DNA from: DAINPP01 sp036743375
GTDB lineage: Bacteria; Thermotogota; Thermotogae; MWEM01
DNA length: 64,000 nt
Assembly (NCBI GenBank): GCA_036743375.1
Contig: DAINPP010000007.1
Location: forward strand, 12,437-76,436
Direction: 5' to 3'
Shown: positions 42,301 through 51,219 of the stretch, piece by piece
Numbering within the stretch: position 1 is the stretch's first letter
Layout of the letters: every line of letters begins with the position of its first letter
Position numbers and translations under genes: made by a program
Notes under the pieces: generated by a model
What the model was told of the DNA's origin: nothing
Databases searched by the model: none
Seen by the model: the letters and a program-made list of their open reading frames with translations, nothing else

Positions 42301-42882
42301 CTTGGATGGTTGGCACATCTCAACAACTGGTTTGTGGCAACACCGGTCTTTGATGGGGCTAAGGAAGATGAGATTCTGGACGAGCTGTATAAAAAAAGAG
42401 TGGAACTTGGTCTCGATAAAGGGGACAGCGCTGAAAAGAAGAGCGGAAAGGTTCAGCTCAGAGATGGAAGGACTGGGATTGCCTTTGATCAGCCGGTAAC
42501 GGTTGGGGTTATGTACATGCTTAAGCTGGTTCATATCGCTCAGGATAAGATACATGCGAGAAGTGTCGGTCCTTATTCTCTGATTCATCAGCAGCCACTT
42601 GGTGGTAAGGCGCAGTTTGGTGGACAGCGTTTCGGAGAGATGGAAGTCTGGGCGCTTGAAGCTTATGGAGCCACACATACACTCAGTGAGATGCTGACGA
42701 TCAAATCAGATGACGTTCAGGGAAGAAATGAAGTTTACAAGGCAATACTTAAGAATAAAAATGTTCCGGAACCAGGAATTCCTGAGAGTTTTAAGGTTCT
42801 TGTCAAGGAACTCAGAGGTGTAGCGTTGGATGTTAAAGTCTTTGATGAAAACGACAATGAAATAGACCTCGATAAGGAATGA
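39379..42882 (+). CDS. rpoB: RNA polymerase subunit beta
   Basis: 1167 aa, a compact beta subunit. Visible landmarks are the rifampicin region (SSQLSQFMDQVNPLSELTHKRRLSSIGPGGL), GRMCPIETPEGANIGLI, EGYNFEDAILLN, and the C-terminal HARSVGPYSLIHQQPLGGKAQFGGQRFGEMEVWALEAYGA. The TTG start follows AGAGGTGAT. It is transcribed with rpoC 17 nt downstream. No inserted lineage-specific domain of large size was noticed. Confidence 0.98.
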   Translation: MKQESFGRRERKVYGKIGEAIKVPNLIDMQLESYQEFLDKGIMEVLKKFSPIRSQPHRGDLRKDEKGFVLEFIDTEIGEPNEDENECKAKGISYTVPLYVKVRISDINTGEMREENAFFGYIPFMTERGSFIINGAERVVVNQLVRSPGIYFVSESLTPGKNDILMSHFLPQRGAWLEIMLNTNKNILQARIDRRRKVNLLLFLKSIGFTDNVELFENFPYVIEVYSKKDLEKYADAIVLSDITDARGDVIVAKGEKLEKKVFDDIIDNGIERITILNPNMQNTFEKLDDSLKESGENEAVIELFRKLKPGEIPRVNTSKNYLYNLYFSDEKYEFSDVGRYKMNRRLDGVYNKYRALHGLEGEERYNEQSQVIEKLDLLLATIHVLDLEQDSTLLDTKDHLGNKRVRTVGELLKTEFERGFSKIQKLITEKLTVYNSLEKISIQSLINVRPIIISMNQFFASSQLSQFMDQVNPLSELTHKRRLSSIGPGGLKRERAKIEVRDVHDSHYGRMCPIETPEGANIGLITSLATFATTNPYGFLITPYRKVVNSKVTEQIDYLTANEEERYYVAQANTQIAEDGMIASERVPVRLHGEMQYVDRSEVGYIDVSPKQTVSISTALIPFLEHDDSNRALMGSNMQRQGVPVIHPQAPRVGTGVEWVAARDSGFIVRAKHPGQVVKVDSRKIQIHRMDETGKLIFEKAKPKIDVYKLQKFVRSNQDTMVNQRPIINVGEKVEKGDPLADGPATDMGELALGQNIVVSFMPWEGYNFEDAILLNQDLLKTDTFTSVHIELHEVNARETRLGSEEITPDIPNVSKERLKNLDENGIVRIGAMVSSEDILVGKVTPKGEAEISPEEKIIRSVFGDRGRDIQDTSLKLPHGVSGRVIDVKVYDKNDVAELGAGVNKMIRVYVACRKPLNVGDKLAGRHGNKGVISRILPREDMPFLPNGEPVEMILTPLGVPSRMNLGQILETHLGWLAHLNNWFVATPVFDGAKEDEILDELYKKRVELGLDKGDSAEKKSGKVQLRDGRTGIAFDQPVTVGVMYMLKLVHIAQDKIHARSVGPYSLIHQQPLGGKAQFGGQRFGEMEVWALEAYGATHTLSEMLTIKSDDVQGRNEVYKAILKNKNVPEPGIPESFKVLVKELRGVALDVKVFDENDNEIDLDKE

Positions 42883-42899
42883 AGGGAAAGTGATGGACA

Positions 42900-45800
42900 A
42901 TGAAAAAGGTTAAGCATGTAAAGATCACGATGGCATCGCCAGATACCATTAGAAGTTGGTCAAATGGAGAAATCAAGAAACCGGAAACCATCAATTACCG
43001 TACATTCAAACCTGAGAGAGATGGACTGTTCTGTGAAAAGATCTTTGGACCCACAAAGGATTACGAATGTGCCTGTGGAAAGTACAAGGGAAGAAAGTAC
43101 GAAGGAACTATCTGTGAAAGATGTAATGTCAAGGTAGAACCGAAGAGTGCGAGAAGACGAAACATGGGGCACATTGAACTCGCGGCTCCCGTTGTTCATC
43201 TCTGGTTCCTGAAGAGTACGCCGAGTATCCTGGCAAATCTACTCAACATGACCAGCAAGGATCTTGAGAACATTATCTATTTTGGCTCAAGGAGAATCAT
43301 AGAAAAGATTTTTGTCGTTATTGACGGTAAATCCACTCAGTTTGACAAGGGGGATACCCTTTATCAGACCGAATATGACATATATTCTCAGTTCTGGGAT
43401 TTTGAAGCTCAGCCGGCCGTTGTTGTCAAAAATCCAAGTGGTCCGGTCAAGAGTAATATCAGCGGTATTGTTTCCATCAAAGAGGAAGAGACACATACCG
43501 ATAAGATCATGTACTGGATCAACATAGCGGACAAGACGACACATGCTTATGATGTACATAAGGATCAGGTCCTGAATTTCAAAGATGGAGACAGGATTGA
43601 AAAGGGTCAGGAAATCATCAGTGCACAGGTTATTGAACCGCTTTATGCTTCCATAGACGGAACGGTAGAAGTTGATGAAGGTCTTGGAACCATCAACATC
43701 ATGCCGGTGACGACGAGCGGAGATCAGCCTGCCAATTTCTCGATTCCGTTTGGTGCAAAAGTGCTTGTCAAAGACGGACAGAAGATCAAAAAAGGTGAAA
43801 AACTCACCGACTCCGTTTCCTATCCTACCGTGGCCGCCGATATCAGTGGGAATGTTGTATTTGATAAGGGGCTCTCAGGAAGGGCACTCGTTGACGGAAA
43901 GGTACAGTCGACTTCAAGCGGTAAAGTGAGAGTGGAAAATGTCATCGAAGAGAGAAATTATCCCGTGATAGAAGGTTCGATCATCTACGTTTCCGAAGGT
44001 GAAAAGGTGGAAGAGGGAACACATATCGCGGATCGGTTTGTCTACGAAGAGGAAATTCTCTCTATCGAGGAATATCAGATGCTTGAAAACCATTATCCCG
44101 GGATGTTCCAACCGGAACCGGAAATAGAAAACGATCGGCCGATAATGGTGATAACGGAAATAGATGAAGAAGTTTCAGAAGAAATAGGTAAACAGGTTGG
44201 GGATATTCTTACCGACAACGAGTTTGAGGCCTATGAAACGGTCTACCCAACAAAGATCATAGCAAAGACCGGTGCAGAGGCCGTCAAGATCCTGCTCGGG
44301 AAGCTCGATCTTGAAGGGATTGTTGTGGAAATAGAGGATGAACTCAAGGACCTTCCGAAGTCCAGCGCGAGGGTGATCAAACTCAGGAAGAGACTTCAGA
44401 TCGTCAAGAATCTCCTCGAATCGAGAAACGATCCGACGTGGATGATCATGGATGCCGTTCCGGTCATTCCACCTGAACTCAGACCGATGATTCAGATCGA
44501 AGGGGGACGATTTGCAACGACCGACCTCAACGATCTGTACAGAAGGGTGATTAACAGAAACAATCGACTGAAAAAACTCATGGATCTCGGTGCACCTGAG
44601 GTCATCGTGAGAAACGAGAAGCGAATGCTTCAGCAGTCGGTTGACGCACTCATATACAATGGAAGAATGTCTAAGGCGATTACGGATAGAGGCGGAAGAC
44701 CGCTTAAATCACTGACCGACCTTCTCAAGGGAAAGAAGGGGAGGTTCCGAAGAAACCTTCTTGGAAAGCGTGTGGATTATTCTGGACGAGCCGTTATCGT
44801 TGTAGGTCCGGATCTGAAGATTCATGAATGCGGTATTCCGAAGAAGATGGCACTGGAACTCTTCAAGCCTTTTGTTCTGGCAAGGTTGCTTGGAGCGGAT
44901 TCTACTTCCAAGAGTGCGAAGAAATTGAAGAAGGCTATCATTGAAAAGGAAATGCCACAGGCATGGGAAGTGCTTGAAGATGTGATCAAGGATCATCCGG
45001 TTATGTTGAACCGTGCGCCGACTCTTCACAGAATCTCTATTCAGGCCTTTATTCCAAAGCTCGTAGAAGGGAACGCCATTAAGCTTCATCCGTTGGTCTG
45101 TACACCGTTTAATGCGGACTTTGATGGAGACCAGATGGCCGTTCATGTTCCATTGTCAGCGAGGGCCCAGGCGGAAACCAAATGGTTGATGCTTTCAAGG
45201 TACAATATCATTTCGCCGGCGAGTGGTCAGCCGCTCTCAATGCCCGCGAAGGATATTATCTTCGGTGTTTACTATATGACCATGGTAGACAGGGAATATG
45301 AAGATATTAAACCGGCTGATATCAGAATGAAGTTCTCCTGTTTCGAAGAAGTCCTTCTTGCCGTTGAGCATTCATGGTTGAATGACAGGAATCACGTTCT
45401 GAATCTGCACACGCCGATCCTTTACTTCAAGAATGGTGAGAGGATCAAGACGACTCCAGGTCGAGTTATTTTCAATCAGAGGATTCCGGACCAGTTCAAG
45501 GATTATGGGCAAACCTTTGGGAAGAAACAGATCAAGAAGATGTGTTACGATGTCTTCAAGGAAATGGGTATCGACAGGACAGCTGATCTTCTCGATGATA
45601 TCAAGGCACTCGGTTTCCATTATGCGACGATCTCAGGTTTGACTTTCTCCGTTTCCGATGTGGAGATTTCACCTGAAAAGCATGATATCCTTGAAAGATC
45701 GGAAGCAAAAGTTGCAACGATAGAGGATTATTATAATAATGGGTATCTGACGGATTTTGAAAGATACCGTGAAATCATAAAGGTATGGGATAAGGCAACG

Positions 45801-47858
45801 AGTGATATACAGAAAGTAACCGTTAAGTATATCGCAAGGGATCCGTATAATCCTGTTCAGATGATGATCACATCCGGAGCAAGAGGTAACGAGGACCAGT
45901 TGAAACAGCTTGCGGGAATGAGAGGATTGATGGCAGGTCCTGCCGGAGATATCATCGAAATTCCTATCCGTTCAAACTTCCGTGAAGGGTTGACCGTTTC
46001 AGAATTCTTCCTTTCAACACACGGTGGTCGAAAGGGAGCGGCGGATACCGCACTCAGAACTTCAAACGCGGGGTATCTGACGAGAAGACTGGTAGACGTT
46101 GCGCAGGGGATCGTTGTCACACAGGCGGATTGTGGAACCCATAACGGTCTTGAGGCCACTGCACTCAGAGATGATGAGATGGTCATCGAAGGTCTTGCGG
46201 ATAACATATTCGGAAGAGTACTGGCCAAACCGGTTTATGATCCGCTTACGGGAGATATCCTTGCTCATGATACGATCGCTGACAGAAAGTATGAAAGGGA
46301 TCTCATGATAAGGGACGAAGATGCCGCATTCCTTGCCGGTTATTCAAGAAAGGTTCCCGTATTCAAGGAAAGTATCCTTATGTTTGACGATGCAAAAGGC
46401 GAACATCACGAATACGTTGAAGTGAAGGAAAATATCTTTGCCTCGAACGGAGAATTGCTTGTTCAGGCAGGAACACCGATTAATGGACATCTTATTCAGG
46501 AATGTAAGGATAGAAATATAAAGGAAGTTCCGGTTGTTCAATATCCGGTTGTTGGAAATTATTCCAAGGAAAAGGTCATGAATAAGAGCGGAGAGGTCAC
46601 ATTACTCGTTGAAGAGGAGAAGATTGATCCCGCAACGGCCAGATTACTTATGGATAACGGAATAGACGAAGTGGAAGTCAGACCAACCATAGTCATCAGA
46701 AGCGTATTCACCTGTGAATCAGAGAATGGTGTCTGTGCCAAGTGTTATGGAATGGACCTTTCGAATCATAATATCGTGAACATTGGAGAAGCGGTTGGGG
46801 TTGTCGCCGCACAGTCTATCGGGGAACCGGGAACTCAGCTGACAATGAGAACCTTCCATACCGGAGGGATTGCATCGACGGCGGATATTACACAGGGTCT
46901 TCCAAGAGCGGAAGAACTCTTTGAAGCGAGAAAGAAACTCAAGGAAACCCCGGCGGTGTTCAGTACGGTACGCGGTTTTGTAAAGGATATAAAGCATGAG
47001 GAAAGAAGAACGAAGATCTTCATTGAAGACTATGATGGTGGTATAGTGGACTATGAACTTGGCAGCACACACAAGACAAGGGTTTCTGTGGGAGACAAGG
47101 TTCTTCCGGGCAGTGCGTTGTCTACGGGTGCGATCAGACCAAGGGAATTAATGACCGAACTCAGTGTGGACAGTACCTTCCAGTACATGCTCAGGGAAAT
47201 CAAACGAGTCTATTCTGAACAGGGTGTACCTATTCATAACAAGCATATCGAAATCATCATCAGCCAGATGCTTGGCAAGGTGGAAATTGTCGATCCGGGT
47301 GATACGGATTATATGATCGGTGATCTTGTGTCCGTAAACGAAGTCAAGAGAGACAACAACAAGTTGCTCAAGAAGAACGGTAAGGTCAATGAGAATCGAA
47401 AGAAGATCCTTGGGAAGACACTTTCCAAACATATTTTAGTGAGAAGAGACGGTAAGATCGATGAACTCGCAAAGCTTGATGACGAAGTAACTACTGAACT
47501 TCTTAAGGAATGTATTGATGCAGGGATCAAAGAGCTGGAAGTCTTCGAAGGTAACGAAGAGGGGACCGTCAAGCTCTATCAGATCAACGTCAAGGAACCT
47601 GTCAAATACAGAAGAAAACTCCTTAGAATCACCAAGGCGTCCCTTAAGCGAGAAGGTTGGCTCAGCGCCGCATCGTTCCAGCAGACCTCACAGGTCCTGA
47701 CCGAGAGTGCCCTCAAATCAAGTATCGATGAATTGCTTGGTGTTAAGGAAAATGTTATCATCGGGCAGCTTGTTCCAGCCGGTACGGGTATGGATTGGTA
47801 TTCTGGTGTAACCTGCGAAGAAGTAGTCAACAACGAGAATCAGGAGAATGTTGGTTAA
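42900..47858 (+). CDS. rpoC: RNA polymerase subunit beta' with clamp insertions
   Basis: 1652 aa, much longer than the ~1200-1400 of many bacteria. The N-terminal zinc site is CACG and CERC (about 58-78). About residues 150-400 are repeated sandwich-barrel hybrid modules (GDRIEKGQEI, GQKIKKGEKL, GEKVEEGTHI), a clamp insertion known from Thermotoga and Thermus relatives. The catalytic NADFDGDQM is followed by AVHVPLS. The trigger loop region is near MRGLMAGPAGDIIEIPI. The second zinc site is in CESENGVCAKCYG. The ATG is preceded by a weak AAGGGAAAG. Confidence 0.97.
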   Translation: MKKVKHVKITMASPDTIRSWSNGEIKKPETINYRTFKPERDGLFCEKIFGPTKDYECACGKYKGRKYEGTICERCNVKVEPKSARRRNMGHIELAAPVVHLWFLKSTPSILANLLNMTSKDLENIIYFGSRRIIEKIFVVIDGKSTQFDKGDTLYQTEYDIYSQFWDFEAQPAVVVKNPSGPVKSNISGIVSIKEEETHTDKIMYWINIADKTTHAYDVHKDQVLNFKDGDRIEKGQEIISAQVIEPLYASIDGTVEVDEGLGTINIMPVTTSGDQPANFSIPFGAKVLVKDGQKIKKGEKLTDSVSYPTVAADISGNVVFDKGLSGRALVDGKVQSTSSGKVRVENVIEERNYPVIEGSIIYVSEGEKVEEGTHIADRFVYEEEILSIEEYQMLENHYPGMFQPEPEIENDRPIMVITEIDEEVSEEIGKQVGDILTDNEFEAYETVYPTKIIAKTGAEAVKILLGKLDLEGIVVEIEDELKDLPKSSARVIKLRKRLQIVKNLLESRNDPTWMIMDAVPVIPPELRPMIQIEGGRFATTDLNDLYRRVINRNNRLKKLMDLGAPEVIVRNEKRMLQQSVDALIYNGRMSKAITDRGGRPLKSLTDLLKGKKGRFRRNLLGKRVDYSGRAVIVVGPDLKIHECGIPKKMALELFKPFVLARLLGADSTSKSAKKLKKAIIEKEMPQAWEVLEDVIKDHPVMLNRAPTLHRISIQAFIPKLVEGNAIKLHPLVCTPFNADFDGDQMAVHVPLSARAQAETKWLMLSRYNIISPASGQPLSMPAKDIIFGVYYMTMVDREYEDIKPADIRMKFSCFEEVLLAVEHSWLNDRNHVLNLHTPILYFKNGERIKTTPGRVIFNQRIPDQFKDYGQTFGKKQIKKMCYDVFKEMGIDRTADLLDDIKALGFHYATISGLTFSVSDVEISPEKHDILERSEAKVATIEDYYNNGYLTDFERYREIIKVWDKATSDIQKVTVKYIARDPYNPVQMMITSGARGNEDQLKQLAGMRGLMAGPAGDIIEIPIRSNFREGLTVSEFFLSTHGGRKGAADTALRTSNAGYLTRRLVDVAQGIVVTQADCGTHNGLEATALRDDEMVIEGLADNIFGRVLAKPVYDPLTGDILAHDTIADRKYERDLMIRDEDAAFLAGYSRKVPVFKESILMFDDAKGEHHEYVEVKENIFASNGELLVQAGTPINGHLIQECKDRNIKEVPVVQYPVVGNYSKEKVMNKSGEVTLLVEEEKIDPATARLLMDNGIDEVEVRPTIVIRSVFTCESENGVCAKCYGMDLSNHNIVNIGEAVGVVAAQSIGEPGTQLTMRTFHTGGIASTADITQGLPRAEELFEARKKLKETPAVFSTVRGFVKDIKHEERRTKIFIEDYDGGIVDYELGSTHKTRVSVGDKVLPGSALSTGAIRPRELMTELSVDSTFQYMLREIKRVYSEQGVPIHNKHIEIIISQMLGKVEIVDPGDTDYMIGDLVSVNEVKRDNNKLLKKNGKVNENRKKILGKTLSKHILVRRDGKIDELAKLDDEVTTELLKECIDAGIKELEVFEGNEEGTVKLYQINVKEPVKYRRKLLRITKASLKREGWLSAASFQQTSQVLTESALKSSIDELLGVKENVIIGQLVPAGTGMDWYSGVTCEEVVNNENQENVG

Positions 47859-47891
47859 TTTGTTTAATCAATGTAACGTTTCCAAATTGGT

Positions 47892-47920
47892 TTGGAGTTT
47901 AAGATTTTATGTGATATAAT
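47892..47920 (+). promoter_or_regulatory. Promoter of rpmE
   Basis: TTGGAG (47892-47897), a 17-nt spacer and TATAAT (47915-47920) with an extended TG. Confidence 0.7.
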
Positions 47921-47960
47921 GGCGAGGAATTTTGAGAGAATCGAAATAGAGGTGATAATG

Positions 47961-48170
47961 ATGAGATCAGATATACATCCAGAAATGAAAGAAATAACGG
48001 CGAAGTGTGCTTGTGGTGCAGAGTATCAGGTATGGAGCACAAAAGATGAGATGAAGCTTGATGTATGTAGTAACTGTCATCCGTTCTTCCAGGGTAAGGG
48101 AGATTCTATGATCATCGATACGGAAGGTAGAATCGACAAATTCAGAAGAAAATATGGGGACAATTATTAA
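47961..48170 (+). CDS. rpmE: 50S ribosomal protein L31 (zinc form)
   Basis: About 69 aa. CACG near the N-terminus and CSNCHPFFQGK give the zinc ligands of the C+ form of L31. It begins MRSDIHPEMKEITAKC, as usual. GAGGTGAT precedes two adjacent ATGs (47958 and 47961), and the second gives the usual N-terminus. The upstream in-frame ATG at 47892 overlaps the promoter and is rejected. Confidence 0.96.
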   Translation: MRSDIHPEMKEITAKCACGAEYQVWSTKDEMKLDVCSNCHPFFQGKGDSMIIDTEGRIDKFRRKYGDNY

Positions 48171-48180
48171 AACTACGTTT

Positions 48181-48222
48181 TATCTTAAATCTTACGATTT
48201 ATCTTAAATCTTACGATTTAAG
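48181..48222. repeat. Tandem 19-bp repeat, two copies
   Basis: The unit TATCTTAAATCTTACGATT occurs twice head to tail. The second copy runs into TAAG and forms a CTTAAATC/GATTTAAG hairpin. It lies in the rpmE 3' region. Confidence 0.85.
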
Positions 48223-48224
48223 TC

Positions 48225-48258
48225 TTAGTTTCTAACGAAACTAATCTGAGTTTTTTTT
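48225..48258 (+). terminator. Terminator after rpmE
   Basis: 8-bp stem TTAGTTTC/GAAACTAA with a TAAC loop. Six nucleotides later there is an eight-T run. Confidence 0.65.
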
Positions 48259-48282
48259 ATGTGTTTTAGCTTATAACTGAGT

Positions 48283-48370
48283 GGAAGCGTGTCCGAATTG
48301 GCTAAGGAGCTGGTCTTGAAAATCAGTGGTGTTAGGCACCGTGTGGGTTCGAACCCCACCGCTTCCGCCA
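48283..48370 (+). tRNA. tRNA-Ser(TGA)
   Basis: 88-nt class II tRNA. The acceptor is GGAAGCG/CGCTTCC. The anticodon stem CTGGT/ATCAG with loop CTTGAAA gives anticodon TGA. It has a long variable arm and an encoded GCCA end. Confidence 0.98.
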
Positions 48371-48382
48371 GTTAAGATAGAG

Positions 48383-48414
48383 AGGGAGATGAGTGATCAT
48401 CTCTCTTTTTTTTT
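48383..48414 (+). terminator. Terminator after tRNA-Ser
   Basis: Stem GAGATGA/TCATCTC, extended by further pairs, with a GTGA loop and a nine-T run. Confidence 0.9.
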
Positions 48415-48557
48415 GAACCTGTTGGAACTGAAGACTCGTGTTTAAACGGAGAATCACGGTGATGTAAGATCTTAATGCAAATCCTGAAGAGGCCACGTTG
48501 AAGTGAAGGAAGTGAAAAAGGCGCTGTGCAGCGGAGAATTCTTAGCTATCAACAAAA
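48415..48557 (+). ncRNA. Candidate structured RNA, unidentified
   Basis: A 140-nt gene-free stretch between two strong plus-strand terminators. A possible closing helix pairs TGTTGG (48420) with TCAACA (48549) and AAGA (48431) with TCTT (48540). An inner hairpin is CGCT-GTGC-AGCG (48522). CGGAGAAT occurs twice. It does not look like SRP RNA, RNase P RNA or tmRNA. I could not find a convincing promoter, so it may only be spacer. Confidence 0.25.
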
Positions 48558-48606
48558 TCCTGAGGTCTAAGCACAAAGTTTTTGTGCTTAGACCTCAGGA
48601 TTTTTT
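48554..48606. terminator. Long perfect hairpin, bidirectional terminator
   Basis: 24-bp perfect inverted repeat with a 3-nt loop (GTT). The core arm is CCTGAGGTCTAAGCAC. Plus-strand reading ends in TTTTTT and minus-strand reading in TTTTGTTG. It stops the comFB-priA transcript on the minus strand and any plus-strand RNA from the preceding gap. Confidence 0.85.
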
Positions 48607-48650
48607 ATGATGAGACGATCCTGCCCCTTATCGGGCTAAGATGGGATGTT

Positions 48651-48953
48651 TTAGTGTGACGGGTTCTTTTTAACCATTTCTATGGCTTCGATAACGGATT
48701 TCAGAACGTCGACTCTCATCTGATTTCTGAAGATATCCAGTTTGGCATATATTTCTCCCTTTTGTGTGACGACATACTTTGGCGGAAGTCTGTTTAATGC
48801 CAGGGCCTTTATATCATATCGGCATCTTTCACATTTGCAGACACCGAGCGTCGGTACCGCAAACAGATCATCGATGACCTCATCAACGAGTACCTCGGTA
48901 AAGTTCTCAAAATGGATTTTATTGATCTGATTCTCATCTGTTACGTTAGGCAT
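48651..48953 (-). CDS. comFB: ComFB-family protein
   Basis: 100 aa. VCKCERCRYDIKALALNRLPPKYVV is the ComFB core, with a C-x-C-x2-C cluster. The preceding acidic helix EVLVDEVIDDLF is also typical. ComFB was named in the Bacillus competence operon. Recent work on cyanobacteria describes members as c-di-GMP receptors, which would fit the GGDEF protein encoded 30 kb away, though that link is inference. The ATG follows GGAGGTAAAAT. It lies 26 nt after priA and ends before a bidirectional terminator. Confidence 0.85.
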   Translation of the reverse strand: MPNVTDENQINKIHFENFTEVLVDEVIDDLFAVPTLGVCKCERCRYDIKALALNRLPPKYVVTQKGEIYAKLDIFRNQMRVDVLKSVIEAIEMVKKNPSH

Positions 48954-48979
48954 ATTTTACCTCCGGGGATATTGTATTC

Positions 48980-51202
48980 TTATACGATCGTCTTCCTGGG
49001 ATCAACAATTATGCTTATCTCTCTAATATATTTATCGTTCTTCTTTATTATACTCTTAAATTGCTCGATTTCGTCATTTCCGTTTTCGGTCCTGATCAGC
49101 ATGTGATACCTGAACTTGCCGGATATCCTGCCGATGAAGGCTTCTACCGGTCCGAGAATCTGTACATCCTTCAATACCTCCTGTGATTCAATAAACTCTG
49201 CAAGCCGCTCAAGTCTTGACAAAGCCTTTTCTTTTCGCTCATCCTTTGATTCAAACAGAATCAGTTTGGAAAAAGGGGGGTAGCCGGCTTGCCTTCTGAT
49301 TCCTATCTCGGCTTTAAAAAAGCTTTCATAGTCATTTTTCTCGGCAAAATGTATGGAAGAGGTGTTGGGTGAATAACTTTGCACGATGACCCTTGCATTT
49401 TCCTTTCCTCTCCCGGCTCTTCCGGACATCTGATGGATCAGTGAAAAGGTACGTTCAGTGGATCTGAAATCCGGAAAATAAAGCATCTGGTCTGCATTGA
49501 GGATGATTACGAGTTGTATGTTCGGGAAATTCAATCCCTTTGATATCAGTCGTGTCCCCACGATGATATCCGTTTCACCTTTTTCTATCATCTCCCAGGC
49601 TTTTACGAGATCCGATTCCCTTGGACTGTTCTCCCTGTCTACCCTCAGGATCCTTGAATCGGGGAAGAGCATCTGAATCTGATCTTCTACTCGTTCACTT
49701 CCGAATCCTCTCGGAATCAGCGAGTTATTACCGCAGGAGGGACAGGTATGTTCAAATTCCACCGTATGTCCGCAGTAATGACATTTCAGCAGATTACTGC
49801 TTTTATGATAAGTCAGAGAGACATCGCAATTGGGACATTTGATGATATGACCACACAGACTGCAGGTGACGTATGAGGCATACCCCTTTTTTCCGGTCAG
49901 TATCATGCACTGTCCACCATTTTTCAGCGTATGCTCTATGGCATGGATTACCTCCTGTGTCAGGAAGCCTCGGATGATTTCTGTCCGGGTCAGATCGATA
50001 TTGATGACTTCCGGTAGGCTTAATCCTCCCGGTCTTGAATTCAGGCGATGCAGGGTAAATTCACCGACAATGGCCTTCTCGTAACTCTCTATCTCGGGTG
50101 TGGCGGATCCGAAGAGAACGGGGATTTCTTTAAAATCACAGAGTGTGAGGATGGCCTGTTTGGTATCATAAACGGGAATACCGTCACTCTGCATGAAACT
50201 CTCGTCATGTTCTTCATCGACGACAACGAAACCAAGATCCTTTAAGGGGAGCCACATGGCGCTTCTTGTTCCCACCAGTATGTCTATCTCACCGTTTAAG
50301 GCGGCTTCGGCTATGTTTTTTCTTTTCGTCTGTGTCAGGGCACTGTGGTAGAGCACGATCTTTCGGTCCTGAAATCGGTTCCTGATTCTCTTTATGATCT
50401 GTGAGGTCAAGGCGATCTCGGGAAGCATGAAGAGTATCTGCCTCTTCCGCTCAAGATAGTGTTCCATTATTTCAAAATAGACTTCGGTCTTTCCACTCCC
50501 CGTTATTCCGTACAACAGGTGTTTTCTCTTTCCTTCGGCCGTCTGAGTCAGAAAGTCATCGACGACCCGTTTTTGTTCATCGGATAAACGGACCCTTTGA
50601 TTCCTTTGACTCCTCTGAGTCTCATAGACGGTTTTCAATGCCAGAATACCGTTTTGTATCAAGGTCTTCACGGGGGAGATACTCTTCAGATTCAACTCAT
50701 CCTTTAAATCAGAGATCGTCGAATCGGGGTAAAAATAGAGGTATTGTATGATCCTCAGACCCGTATCGCTTAATTTTGTCAGTGGAAGATCATCGATATT
50801 TTTCTTTATAATCAGAACTTCCCGGGTTATCATGGAAGCATCCGTTTGCTGTCGTATTTTTTCGATCTTTTTACCGGATAATACTTCAGGGATGTTCCTG
50901 TAAATCAAATCGTATACCACTCCGGGGGGGTTGAGATAATAATCCGTCACCCATTTCAGAAGTTGGAGATACGAATGGTCAAACAGCAGATCCCCATCGA
51001 TTATCTCTGAGATCTCTTTTATCTCAAATGTTCTGTCAGATTCTTCCGGAAAAGATTCGGACAGAACATAACCCGTTTCAGGTCTTTTCCTTTTGGCAAA
51101 CTGGACCTTTACACGTGTTCCAGGTATCAGCCGTTCCGTTGAAGCGTAGGTGAAGCTTCTGTTCAGAGGATTTTTAGATAATGCGATGGCATAGTAGTAC
51201 AA
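48980..51202 (-). CDS. priA: Primosomal protein N' (replication restart helicase)
   Basis: 740 aa. PriA reloads the replisome at stalled forks. An N-terminal DNA-binding domain (1-200) is followed by a superfamily 2 helicase with Walker A GITGSGKTEV (about residues 232-241) and box II DEEHDESF. The zinc-binding insertion has CSLCG, CPNCD, CHYCG and CPSCG. The late helicase motif QMSGRAGRG is present. The start appears to be TTG 51202, with a GGAG about 11 nt upstream. No ATG is available early. tdk ends 17 nt upstream. Confidence 0.95.
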   Translation of the reverse strand: MYYYAIALSKNPLNRSFTYASTERLIPGTRVKVQFAKRKRPETGYVLSESFPEESDRTFEIKEISEIIDGDLLFDHSYLQLLKWVTDYYLNPPGVVYDLIYRNIPEVLSGKKIEKIRQQTDASMITREVLIIKKNIDDLPLTKLSDTGLRIIQYLYFYPDSTISDLKDELNLKSISPVKTLIQNGILALKTVYETQRSQRNQRVRLSDEQKRVVDDFLTQTAEGKRKHLLYGITGSGKTEVYFEIMEHYLERKRQILFMLPEIALTSQIIKRIRNRFQDRKIVLYHSALTQTKRKNIAEAALNGEIDILVGTRSAMWLPLKDLGFVVVDEEHDESFMQSDGIPVYDTKQAILTLCDFKEIPVLFGSATPEIESYEKAIVGEFTLHRLNSRPGGLSLPEVINIDLTRTEIIRGFLTQEVIHAIEHTLKNGGQCMILTGKKGYASYVTCSLCGHIIKCPNCDVSLTYHKSSNLLKCHYCGHTVEFEHTCPSCGNNSLIPRGFGSERVEDQIQMLFPDSRILRVDRENSPRESDLVKAWEMIEKGETDIIVGTRLISKGLNFPNIQLVIILNADQMLYFPDFRSTERTFSLIHQMSGRAGRGKENARVIVQSYSPNTSSIHFAEKNDYESFFKAEIGIRRQAGYPPFSKLILFESKDERKEKALSRLERLAEFIESQEVLKDVQILGPVEAFIGRISGKFRYHMLIRTENGNDEIEQFKSIIKKNDKYIREISIIVDPRKTIV

Positions 51203-51219
51203 TACGGGAAAGACTCCGT

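Noticed and set aside
41659..42678. 339-codon minus-strand frame inside rpoB
   Set aside because: Shadow of rpoB; composition and motifs are not those of a protein family.
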